From Pseudomonas sp. KU26590 (GTDB taxonomy: Bacteria > Pseudomonadota > Gammaproteobacteria > Pseudomonadales > Pseudomonadaceae), in the NCBI RefSeq assembly GCF_026153515.1, contig NZ_CP110644.1, forward strand, positions 3,997,501 through 4,061,500: a stretch of DNA of 64,000 nt. Reading direction: 5' to 3'. Below, piece by piece: positions 38,581-46,942 of the stretch (position 1 is its first letter; every line of letters starts with the position of its first letter). A program made the position numbers and the translations under genes. The notes under the pieces are model-generated. The model saw nothing but the letters and a program-made list of their open reading frames with translations. It had not been told where the DNA came from and searched no databases.

Positions 38581-39669
38581 ATGTCTGACATCCTTGACGA
38601 CCTATCGCTGGACACATTACGCACCCCCATCCAGGGCGGTGCGGGCGAAGACCTGAGTTTTTCCAGCCTGTTCGATCAGATCAAGGAGGCACGCCGCGCC
38701 GATGTCGACTACCTGACTCAGGGCGACTGGCAGACCGATCTGAAACAGGCCGACTGGGAACAAGTTGTGCAACTGGCAGCTGCAGGTATCACAGAACAAA
38801 GCAAGGATCTGATGCTGGTAGCCTGGCTGGGTGAAGGGCTGGCGCACAAGTATCATTTTCGCGGTATCCGCTTTTCCCTGGCAGTGGCTCAAGCCCTGCT
38901 GGAAGATTTCTGGGATGGACTGTTTCCCTCTTTGGAGGATGGCACTGAAGAGCGCTCCGCTCGCTTGGGGTGGCTCAATACAACCCTCGCAGCAGTGGTT
39001 CGCACGCTGCCTATTACGCAAGGGCAAGGCTACAGTCTGTTCAAATATGATGAGTCACGACAGGTGGAAAACCTGGCTCGACAGAACTCATCGGCGATGA
39101 ATCAGGCGCTCGAGGAAGGCAAGATCAACGCGGAATTGTTCCAGCGCTCGGTCGTGCTTACCGATACCGAGCACCTGAACCGCAAGTACGCCGAAATGAG
39201 TGAGTGCCTGGTTGCCTGCAAACAATTGCAGTCGACCATCGACAGCGTCTTCGCGCGCGACATACCCAGCTTTCTTGCGCTCAACGACGTACTTACCCAC
39301 GCCCGACAACTGGTAGAACGATTGCTTAAGGATCGGGGTGTCGAGGTGGCAGCACCCGCTAATCAACAAAAAGATGAAGCTGAAGTCGAACCAGTCAGCG
39401 AGCGTCCCGTAACGCGAGTCGAAAACCCGGCAGCCAACGCCCCCATGCGCACCGTGCCACTAACCCGTGACGAAGCGTTTTCCTTGTTGCAAGGCGTCGC
39501 ACAATTCTTCAAACAGACAGAACCACATAGCCCGGTGCCCTACTTGGTAGAGCGCGCCATCAAGTGGGGCAATATGCCGCTGGAAAGCTGGCTGAGCGAC
39601 GTGATCAAGGACGGTAGCGTCGTCGATGGCATTCGCGATGTGCTGGGCACTCTGCCGCAGCGCGATTGA
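38581..39669 (+). CDS. tssA: T6SS tail-assembly protein TssA (short class)
   Basis: The protein has 362 residues. The N-terminal ImpA domain contains DLSFSSLFDQIKEARRADV and the conserved WLNTTLAAVVRTLP. The C-terminus QFFKQTEPHSPVPYLVERA followed by GNMPLESWL is typical of TssA proteins that cap the growing sheath. The ATG at 38581 is chosen; an upstream frame from 38530 lies within the attenuator hairpin. Confidence 0.94.
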   Translation: MSDILDDLSLDTLRTPIQGGAGEDLSFSSLFDQIKEARRADVDYLTQGDWQTDLKQADWEQVVQLAAAGITEQSKDLMLVAWLGEGLAHKYHFRGIRFSLAVAQALLEDFWDGLFPSLEDGTEERSARLGWLNTTLAAVVRTLPITQGQGYSLFKYDESRQVENLARQNSSAMNQALEEGKINAELFQRSVVLTDTEHLNRKYAEMSECLVACKQLQSTIDSVFARDIPSFLALNDVLTHARQLVERLLKDRGVEVAAPANQQKDEAEVEPVSERPVTRVENPAANAPMRTVPLTRDEAFSLLQGVAQFFKQTEPHSPVPYLVERAIKWGNMPLESWLSDVIKDGSVVDGIRDVLGTLPQRD

Positions 39670-39702
39670 AAGTTCTGACAGCCAACCACAAGGAGTATCA
39701 AC

Positions 39703-39957
39703 ATGCGCCCGATCATTTTGCTGAACGATCCGACCGACAAGGCCGGCGTCGTCGTTGAAGGGTCACCCACTACTCTGGTCAATGGCCGACTTGTGGCCAG
39801 AGTTGGCGACAAGGTCATGTGCCCGCACGGGGTCTGTGCAATCGCCACTGGGGACGCCTCAACGCTGGTGGATGGCAGAGCAATTGCCCGCCATGGCGAC
39901 AAAACTGCCTGTGGCTCAAGTCTGATCGCCACCAACAGCGACTGTGGAATATTTTAA
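39703..39957 (+). CDS. PAAR-domain spike tip protein
   Basis: The protein has 84 residues, a stand-alone PAAR domain with GDKVMCPHGVC and two VDGR/VNGR-type repeats; His and Cys residues should bind the tip metal. It sharpens the VgrG spike and recruits effectors. An AAGGAG site precedes the ATG. Its stop is 11 bases before the start of the next gene, which is probably its partner. Confidence 0.93.
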   Translation: MRPIILLNDPTDKAGVVVEGSPTTLVNGRLVARVGDKVMCPHGVCAIATGDASTLVDGRAIARHGDKTACGSSLIATNSDCGIF

Positions 39958-39967
39958 GGACATCAGC

Positions 39968-41125
39968 ATGTTGAAGCCCTATGGACAAGGCCATCGCTCT
40001 TTATGGGATGTCATTGGCGAACGACGCGAACAGGAACAACGTCTGGCACCTCCGGCGCGCCCACCAGCGGACTACGACCTGACACGCGTCAAAATAGACA
40101 ACGCCTGGCTGTGGCTGCCGAACCTGGAGCCGGCTCAAGCGGCGTCAGGCACATGGCTGGGAGCCGTTAACGGAGATTTTGAACACGACCCCAGGCTGGT
40201 CAGCCAATCGGGCCACCGTTATAACCTGCGCCGCGTTCGTCTGCCCCAGCACAAGCCGGAAATAGATACGTTGCCCCGGGCATTGCAGCTACTTCAAGGC
40301 ATGCTCGCACAATGGGACGATTTCACAGCCAACATCGACTGGGAAAACACAAAGGTCATCCTGTTTGCGCCGACGGACGTCTCCCCATCAGCCTGGGAGA
40401 ACAAAGTCGTAGAAATCTGGCCGTTTGATTACCTGCCTGGAGAGGGTTTCGACAGTCCGTCGTTAGACTTCGATGAATGGTTGCCTTGGGCGCTTCAAAA
40501 CAATACGGACGCGTCGGGCCTGCTATGCGTCAGCATAGACACCTGGGCGACAAAAACCCGGGCTGGCGCTTTGTCCAACGACACCATGGTCGGTGAAAGC
40601 ATTGCAATAGTGCACCTGCAGCGCGTGGACCATGCCAACCCTGACGAAGAAAATACCTGGCAACTCTATCCGGCAATGACCCGCGAACACTCTCCACGTG
40701 CATTGCAGCCAAGGCAAAGTAGCGCTGATCTGCAACAGCTCGCAGAAGCCCTTTGCGAACAGGGTGGTGTTACATCGAACGACATCCAGGCACTCATCAT
40801 CGACGGTCATCTTCACGACAGGCGTCTCGAGCAGCTTTCTCATTACGTCGGTACCCACCTGCCACACGTTGTAGTGTCGGAGCACGTTGCCGGCCAGGCG
40901 TCATTGGCAGGCGAGCGAGGAAAGAGTGCGCGTCAGCTCACTTCGCTTGCGCTTGCTTTTCACGCCGCCAAAGCACAAGACGGATCAGTTCTGGCGTTCG
41001 ACAGGTACGCGTCCACTCAAACACAAGCCTGGTTAGTGAGTAGGGGCACGGCGACGGCGCAGGCCGACGATGAGACCGCCGACCCGCTTGGAATCGAACA
41101 AGATGGACAGAGTAAAGATTCATGA
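39968..41125 (+). CDS. PAAR-linked protein of unknown function, possible effector adaptor
   Basis: A soluble protein of 385 residues with no signal peptide. The N-terminus MLKPYGQGHRSLWDVIGERR is followed by a region rich in W and L, and the C-terminal half has an Ala-rich stretch (LTSLALAFHAAKAQ) that recalls thiolase-like proteins encoded next to PAAR genes in other T6SS loci. I cannot assign a catalytic residue. Position between PAAR and a putative effector suggests it helps load that effector on the spike (inference). The ATG at 39968 has TAAGGA upstream. Its stop overlaps the next start (ATGA). Confidence 0.75.
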   Translation: MLKPYGQGHRSLWDVIGERREQEQRLAPPARPPADYDLTRVKIDNAWLWLPNLEPAQAASGTWLGAVNGDFEHDPRLVSQSGHRYNLRRVRLPQHKPEIDTLPRALQLLQGMLAQWDDFTANIDWENTKVILFAPTDVSPSAWENKVVEIWPFDYLPGEGFDSPSLDFDEWLPWALQNNTDASGLLCVSIDTWATKTRAGALSNDTMVGESIAIVHLQRVDHANPDEENTWQLYPAMTREHSPRALQPRQSSADLQQLAEALCEQGGVTSNDIQALIIDGHLHDRRLEQLSHYVGTHLPHVVVSEHVAGQASLAGERGKSARQLTSLALAFHAAKAQDGSVLAFDRYASTQTQAWLVSRGTATAQADDETADPLGIEQDGQSKDS

Positions 41126-42117
41126 AAGAAGACTTTGGACTCAATTCAAAACCCTGCTCCGTCAATGACCTGAATCCAGGTTGTGTTGAAATGTGGACAC
41201 TTGGCCAACAAGTGGCTGTCAGGCGCTTGTGCGTAAAGACCCGCGCTGAATACAAGCAACCAGCCAGGTACGAACTGCTCAAGGACTTCAGTACGCGGGC
41301 TGCGCGGATCGCAGGTAATTACGCACGTATTTACCTGGAGCAGGAGCGCAACGGTCAGCCTGATCAAAAGGGACGTTTTTACTGGACAGGGTTAGCGGCG
41401 TTTGCAAGCAAACAGGTCATGTGTGCGCTGGACTATTCCAGCACTTCCAAATGGCGTTATGCAAGCCCTGTTGCAATAGCCGCTTTTGAAATGACAAAGC
41501 AATACTTAGGAAAAGGAAATTTCTGGTTGTTCCAGGATATTTTTGTCTGGCACTGGTTTTATATCAATTACCCACAGCAATTCAATGAATGCATAACAAA
41601 TCGAAATCTCGACGCCTGCTACCCGGCGTTCAAGCAAAACTTTGCCGAACTGCCGTGGTTTGATGATGCACTGCCAAGGATAAACAACTTGAAAGTGACT
41701 GATTATCTGCGAGAAGGCTTTGAACTGATATCGCTCATTGAAAAGACACCAGAAGGTGCAGGGCGTGAAACTTACAAGTTTCAGTCTCTGGTAAAAATTG
41801 CCAAACATGAACAACTGAAGATATTGCAGCCGCTAATATACGACAGTACGTTATTCAGAAAGCTATTAGATAGCCAAGCCCTACTCGAGGGCCATCTTGG
41901 CGTCCCGCGTCGACTTGCTGCATTCAGTACCCAGTGTGAGACGGGGGACCCGCAGACAGAGGCAGTGATGACAGAGGGTGATCTCTATGACCCGACTGAC
42001 AGAATGAAATTCATAACTACAATCGCCGTTACCTACCATAAATTGATGATCAAACGCCCTGCTCAGATGGAGCAGATAATAAGTACTATTGCGACATGGA
42101 GTGAGCGTGTTGATTAG
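41122..42117 (+). CDS. putative T6SS effector, DUF2515-like
   Basis: The protein has 331 residues with no signal peptide or membrane helix. A central helical region (STRAARIAGNYARIYLE, FYWTGLAAFASKQVMCAL, LGKGNFWLFQDIFVW) resembles the DUF2515 pattern of Bacillus YppC as I recall it. The reaction is unknown. Its place downstream of PAAR and an adaptor-like gene, with two lipoproteins after it, and a second copy directly after vgrG3 at 63480, argue strongly that it is T6SS cargo. It starts in overlap with the preceding stop and ends in overlap with the lipoprotein gene. Confidence 0.7.
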   Translation: MKEDFGLNSKPCSVNDLNPGCVEMWTLGQQVAVRRLCVKTRAEYKQPARYELLKDFSTRAARIAGNYARIYLEQERNGQPDQKGRFYWTGLAAFASKQVMCALDYSSTSKWRYASPVAIAAFEMTKQYLGKGNFWLFQDIFVWHWFYINYPQQFNECITNRNLDACYPAFKQNFAELPWFDDALPRINNLKVTDYLREGFELISLIEKTPEGAGRETYKFQSLVKIAKHEQLKILQPLIYDSTLFRKLLDSQALLEGHLGVPRRLAAFSTQCETGDPQTEAVMTEGDLYDPTDRMKFITTIAVTYHKLMIKRPAQMEQIISTIATWSERVD

Positions 42118-42967
42118 ATTTGTAACGTTACTAATGGCATTTTTTTTAACAAGCTGCGGGAAGCCGGACATGGACAATAAATTAAAAATTGATTTGAAGC
42201 TTGACAGCAGCATCCAAGACTCTCTGTCATCGACGTCAATCAAATTGACGAAGGATTGTAACTCTTCTTTTTGTGCTTACAACTTCGATCTCCCTTCGGC
42301 TTCCGTCAACCTTCCCACCGCAAACATCATTTCGGGCAAAAAGAACTTGCATCTGGACAAGGTGTCGGGGTTGCAAATATTCACTACGACTTCAGGCGCT
42401 ATCACCTCATTTGTCATTTATACAGCGGGTGTGCCCAGTAACGCACGGCATGAGGACGCAATGGCGTACTTTTATCAACAAGTACAGAATCTAGACGCTG
42501 CGGGATGGCAGCGTTACATTTTTCCTAATGAAGCGAGAATACCCGGTGCAGAAGCCAGCAAATTTACCAACTTAAATGAAGTGGTAGGTAAAAATGTCGG
42601 TACAGGCCCCTGGATGGACCCGAACCTCAAGCTTTCCAAGCAGATCTGGGTCTCGATGCGCATGTTCGATCCGTGGAGATTTTACAACGGCAATGAATAC
42701 CTTGACTTGATGGTACAACGCGAGAACAGCGAAGACGACCCGCAGAACCGTGGCTCTTACTTATTCACATGGATGTTCAAATCAGAAAGTGAGTTCTACG
42801 CCGAATTCGTGAGAGCCGAAGACCGTGAACGCTGGAGAGAGCTCCTGCCTGCTGAATTAACCCGAATGGGGAAAGAGCGCCAAAAGACAGAGGCGCAGCT
42901 GAAAAAAATGGGCATCAAGATCGATGAAAACTATAAAGATGCCAAACCTCCCGTAGAGACTGATTGA
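42107..42967 (+). CDS. lipoprotein, candidate immunity protein (copy 1)
   Basis: The protein has 286 residues with a lipoprotein signal ending in FFLTSC. Most of the C-terminal two thirds is shared with the copy at 43132, including QQVQNLDAAGWQRYI, NEARIPG and ENSEDDPQNRGSYLF; the N-terminal 100 residues diverge. The GTG at 42107 with GGAG upstream is preferred. It overlaps the putative effector by 11 bases, the arrangement expected for an effector-immunity pair. A periplasmic lipoprotein would fit a toxin that acts on the cell wall or membrane. The link to the effector is inferred. Confidence 0.75.
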   Translation: MLIRFVTLLMAFFLTSCGKPDMDNKLKIDLKLDSSIQDSLSSTSIKLTKDCNSSFCAYNFDLPSASVNLPTANIISGKKNLHLDKVSGLQIFTTTSGAITSFVIYTAGVPSNARHEDAMAYFYQQVQNLDAAGWQRYIFPNEARIPGAEASKFTNLNEVVGKNVGTGPWMDPNLKLSKQIWVSMRMFDPWRFYNGNEYLDLMVQRENSEDDPQNRGSYLFTWMFKSESEFYAEFVRAEDRERWRELLPAELTRMGKERQKTEAQLKKMGIKIDENYKDAKPPVETD

Positions 42968-43016
42968 ATCAAATTCCGTCGCAAAACGACTCACGTAGCA
43001 AAAGGAGAAATGCACC

Positions 43017-43115
43017 ATGGACCTTGCGTTCGCACCGCCCTCGGCCAGAGCGGACATCTGCTGCAAATCACCACGCCACTGGGTGAAAATCAGTTGAAGG
43101 TCTCGTGCGTGCGCG
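43017..43115 (+). pseudogene. vgrG 5' remnant
   Basis: About 100 bases closely follow the start of vgrG1 at 44039, including the ribosome site and ATGGACCT, CAGAGCGGAC-like and CACGCC.CTGGG segments. One G is missing after codon five, which shifts the frame to a stop at codon 27. It marks a former vgrG between the two lipoprotein genes. Confidence 0.85.
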
Positions 43116-43131
43116 AATTGAGTGAACGGCT

Positions 43132-43989
43132 ATGACCAGGTATCTGGCCATGGTCTTCATTTTACTGACCGGGTGTGGGGCCTCGGAGACGAATTCAAAA
43201 AGTCGTGAGATCGAACTTTCTCTTGGAGGGTCGATAGAGACTGTCCTGGCTTCAACATCAGTAAAACTGCGAAAAGACTGTGATGATACGATGTGCCTCT
43301 ACCACTTCGTGGTGCCATCCAAATCCTCTGAACTGATCACTGTCAAGATGCACTCAGCATCCAGCACATTAGCGATAGACAATGTTAGCTCGACCACTAT
43401 AGTTACCACTCCCTCAGGGCTCATTACAGAAATGGACGTGTATGTAGCAGGAGTGCCAACCAATGCGAAACATGAAGACGCAATAGCGTACTTTCATCAA
43501 CAAGTACAGAATCTAAACGCTGCGGGATGGCAGCGTTATATTCTGCCTAATGAAGCGAGAATACCCGGTTCAGAGGCCAGCAAGTTTAACAGCTTGGATG
43601 AAGTACTAGGTAAATCTGTTGGCACAGGCCCCGGGATGGACCCAAACCTCAAACTTACCAAGGAGATGTGGGTCTCACTGCCCACGACCAATATTTGGAT
43701 GTTTTACAACGGCCATGAATACCTTGACCTGATGGTACAACGGGAAAATAGCCAAGACGATCCACAGAACCGTGGATCTTACTTATTCTCATGGACGTTC
43801 AAATCAGAAGAAGAATTCTACGCCCTATTTGTGAAAGCCGACGACCGTAAACTCTGGAAAGAACTGCTACCCGCAACATTAACCCGAATGGCAAAAGAGC
43901 GTCAAAAGACAGAGGCACAACTGAAAAAAATGGGTATCGAGATTGATGAAAACTATATAGATGCCAAACCTCCCGTAGAAGCGGGTTAA
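43132..43989 (+). CDS. lipoprotein, candidate immunity protein (copy 2)
   Basis: A 285-residue paralogue of the protein at 42107, with a lipobox in ILLTGC. The segment from YVAGVPTNAKHEDAIAYF onward is nearly the same as copy 1, and the ends KKMGIEIDENYIDAKPP correspond. The N-terminal third differs most and may set specificity. It is separated from copy 1 by a vgrG remnant and is followed 49 bases later by vgrG1, so it was probably copied or moved by recombination at vgrG 5' ends. Confidence 0.75.
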   Translation: MTRYLAMVFILLTGCGASETNSKSREIELSLGGSIETVLASTSVKLRKDCDDTMCLYHFVVPSKSSELITVKMHSASSTLAIDNVSSTTIVTTPSGLITEMDVYVAGVPTNAKHEDAIAYFHQQVQNLNAAGWQRYILPNEARIPGSEASKFNSLDEVLGKSVGTGPGMDPNLKLTKEMWVSLPTTNIWMFYNGHEYLDLMVQRENSQDDPQNRGSYLFSWTFKSEEEFYALFVKADDRKLWKELLPATLTRMAKERQKTEAQLKKMGIEIDENYIDAKPPVEAG

Positions 43990-44038
43990 ACCGAAGATAC
44001 GTCGCAAACCGATTCAAGCAGCAAAGGAGAAATGCACC

Positions 44039-46939
44039 ATGGACCTGACCTTCGGCACCCCACTCAGCCAGAGCGGACGCCTGCTGCAACTCACCACGCC
44101 GCTGGGCGAGCATCAGCTCCAGGCGCTGCGCATGCATGGGGTCGAGGGCATCGGGCGTGTGCCCCGCTACACCCTCGACGTGGTGGTGCAGGACACCGAA
44201 TATGATCCTGAAAAACTTATCGGCCAGCCCGTCAGCCTGGCGATTCTCTGTGATGACGGTTCTTCCGCGCAGCGTCATGGCCTGGTCGAGAGCGTGCGCT
44301 ATCTGGGCAATGACGGCGGCCTGCATGACTGGCAACTGGTCTTCGCGCCCTGGTTCAGCCTGCTTGAATACCGCCTCGACTGCCGAATCTGGCAGGACAA
44401 GAATCTGCCGACCATTCTGGAAGCCGTTTTCTCACTGTACGAACAGGCCAAGGGCAACTACCGCCTGGACCTGCGACGTGAATACGCCCCGCTCTCCTAC
44501 GTTACCCAGTTCAATGAAAGTGACGCCAACTTCGTGCAGCGCTGGTGTGAGCAGGAAGGTCTTTTCTGGTACGTCGAACATACGGCAGACAAGCATTGCA
44601 TCGTCTTTACCGATACCGTCGATACCCTGCCCGCGCTGGCGCCGCAGAGTATTCGCTTTCACACGCAGAACGCCACCGAGAAACAGGACGGCATTACCCA
44701 GTGGAGCAGCGGCTCGCAGTTGCTCAGCGGCAAACTGCATTGGCGCAGTGTCGATTACCTGGCCCACGGCCAGCCCCGCGAAACCGTGATGCCTGCCTTG
44801 CAAGCCGCCTCAGCACCACAGGCGCTGGAGCGTTACGAGTATCAGGGTCAGTACGGCTGGCAGAAGCAGGACCGGGGCGAATGGCTGAGCCGCGTGCAGA
44901 TCGAACAGCGCGAATCGCAGGCGCGTCGTGTGCAAGGTCAAAGCGGCGTGCGGCAGATGGAAGCCGGACGCTGGTTTGAGCTGACCCAGCATCCGCTTTA
45001 CGAGCGCAAGGCGGCTGAAGAGCGCCAGTTTTTGCTGATCGAAGTCGAGATGTTCGCCGAGAGCAACCTGCCGCTGGCCAAGGAGAGACGCGAAGTGCCG
45101 GGCAGTCTGGCCGCGCTGTTCAGGTCGGTGCGCCCTGAGCCGTCGGGGTTGCCAGGTGTGGCAGCGGTGGCCGATGCAATGGGCGTCGGCAGCCATGGTT
45201 TCTTCCTCAACCGATTTGAAGGCCAGTTGCACAGCGTTCCATTTCGCAGCCCGTCGGAGCATTTCAAGCCTAAGAGCCTCGGCCAACAGACCGCCGTGGT
45301 CGTCACGCCCAGTGGCCATGAAGTGTTTACCGACACCTTGAACCGGATCTGCGTACGTTTTCACTGGGACCGCCTTTCCCAAGATGGCGAACTGGGTTCC
45401 TGCTGGCTGCGCATGATGCAACCGAGCAGCGGCCCGGACTGGGGCAGTGTGCATGTGCCGCGTGCCGGTGAAGAGGTGGTCATCACCTTCCTGGACAACG
45501 ACATCGACCGGCCGCTGGTCATGGGCCAAGTCTACGGCGGCCACAAGCCCGCATGGCACTCCAGCGGTTTGATGGCGGGCTACAAGAGCAAGGAAGTCGG
45601 CGGCGGAGGCTTCAACCAATGGGTGATGGACGACTCCACCGGCCAGGTTCGTACCCAGATCCACAGCAGCCACGGGCATACCCAGCTTAACCTTGGCTAT
45701 TTGATCGACCAGCGCGGTAATAACCGTGGCGGCCTGCGCGGCACGGGTTTCGAGTTACGCACCGATGCCTACGGCGCACTGCGCGCCCAGCAGGGTTTGT
45801 ACCTCAGCACCTGGAAACGCAGCGGCGCGCAGGGCGCACAGATCGATGCCAGCGAAGCGCAGCAACAACTGAAGAACAGCGAACAGCGCGTCAAGACCTT
45901 GTCCGATACCGCCCAACAGCACAACGCCCTGCCCATGCAGGAAGGCCTGGACAGCCTGACCCAGCTCAACAGCGATGCCGACGTGACTTACGGCAGCGAC
46001 GACGGCGCCCCGAGCAAAGGCCCAGGCGAACAACAACGCAACGGCGGCGACACCGCCTGGGCAATCCGCAGCGGCGGACGTGGCAAAACGCCGGGTTACC
46101 AGCAGCCGCTGTTAATCGCATCGTCCCCCGCCGACATCGCCACCGCGACCCCGAAAAGCACCCACCTGCACAGCGGCAAGCACCTGACCCTGAGCACCGG
46201 CGAAGACGTCAGCATCGCCAGCGGCAAATCCCTGCTCGCCAGCGTCGCGCAAAGCATCAGCCTGTTCGCGCAGAATGCGGGAGCGAAGCTGTTTGCAGCC
46301 AAGGGCAAGATCGAGTTGCAAGCGCAAAGTGATGCGATGGAACTGACCGCGCAACAGAAGGTGATGATTACCTCGACCGCCGCCGGAATAGAGATCGCCG
46401 CCCAGGACGGCATATTGCTTACCAGCGGTGGTGGCTACATCCGCATCAAGGACGGCAACATCGAGATTCACGCGCCGGGGACGATTGATGTCAAAGGGGC
46501 GAAGAAGACTTTTAGCGGGCCAGCCCAGCTTAATCGTGATAACCCTGGCTGGCCAGAATCCTCTGTAACCCAATCCCTTTCGTTTTACGCAGGGCAATCC
46601 AATGCAGGAGGCTCTAACGCGTGGGCGGGCATGCCTTATAAGCTTCTTGCCGGAGGGGCGGTGGTCAAACAGGGCGTGATGGACAAAACCGGAATAGTGG
46701 AGGTGGATCACCATCCCTCTACCAGTGATTACACTGTCGAGTTAGCGAATGGCCTTCGTTATGCAATACCTGTAGGCGGGCAGTACCAAGGTGAGGAGTC
46801 GAATGCTGAACTCGCCAATAGCGGGTTTCATCGCCACGAAAGTAATACACATCCTGACGTTACACAGCCCGGAAGTCGAAGTGATTTTCGGGCGAACTAC
46901 GCACTTCTAAATAACTCAATGTCAGAGCCGGAGATTTAA
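44039..46939 (+). CDS. vgrG: VgrG spike protein 1
   Basis: The protein has 966 residues. The gp27-like region (about 1-380) has LEYRLDCRIWQDK and FNESDANFVQRWCEQEG. The gp5-like OB fold follows, with VRFHWDRLSQDGELGSCW, then the DUF2345 beta-helix region (about 640-820). After the conserved GAKKTFSGP the last 140 residues are unique to this copy and have a transthyretin-like strand pattern. That tail probably binds the phospholipase encoded three bases downstream. An AAGGAGAAATG-type ribosome site precedes the start. Confidence 0.96.
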   Translation: MDLTFGTPLSQSGRLLQLTTPLGEHQLQALRMHGVEGIGRVPRYTLDVVVQDTEYDPEKLIGQPVSLAILCDDGSSAQRHGLVESVRYLGNDGGLHDWQLVFAPWFSLLEYRLDCRIWQDKNLPTILEAVFSLYEQAKGNYRLDLRREYAPLSYVTQFNESDANFVQRWCEQEGLFWYVEHTADKHCIVFTDTVDTLPALAPQSIRFHTQNATEKQDGITQWSSGSQLLSGKLHWRSVDYLAHGQPRETVMPALQAASAPQALERYEYQGQYGWQKQDRGEWLSRVQIEQRESQARRVQGQSGVRQMEAGRWFELTQHPLYERKAAEERQFLLIEVEMFAESNLPLAKERREVPGSLAALFRSVRPEPSGLPGVAAVADAMGVGSHGFFLNRFEGQLHSVPFRSPSEHFKPKSLGQQTAVVVTPSGHEVFTDTLNRICVRFHWDRLSQDGELGSCWLRMMQPSSGPDWGSVHVPRAGEEVVITFLDNDIDRPLVMGQVYGGHKPAWHSSGLMAGYKSKEVGGGGFNQWVMDDSTGQVRTQIHSSHGHTQLNLGYLIDQRGNNRGGLRGTGFELRTDAYGALRAQQGLYLSTWKRSGAQGAQIDASEAQQQLKNSEQRVKTLSDTAQQHNALPMQEGLDSLTQLNSDADVTYGSDDGAPSKGPGEQQRNGGDTAWAIRSGGRGKTPGYQQPLLIASSPADIATATPKSTHLHSGKHLTLSTGEDVSIASGKSLLASVAQSISLFAQNAGAKLFAAKGKIELQAQSDAMELTAQQKVMITSTAAGIEIAAQDGILLTSGGGYIRIKDGNIEIHAPGTIDVKGAKKTFSGPAQLNRDNPGWPESSVTQSLSFYAGQSNAGGSNAWAGMPYKLLAGGAVVKQGVMDKTGIVEVDHHPSTSDYTVELANGLRYAIPVGGQYQGEESNAELANSGFHRHESNTHPDVTQPGSRSDFRANYALLNNSMSEPEI

Positions 46940-46942
46940 TAA

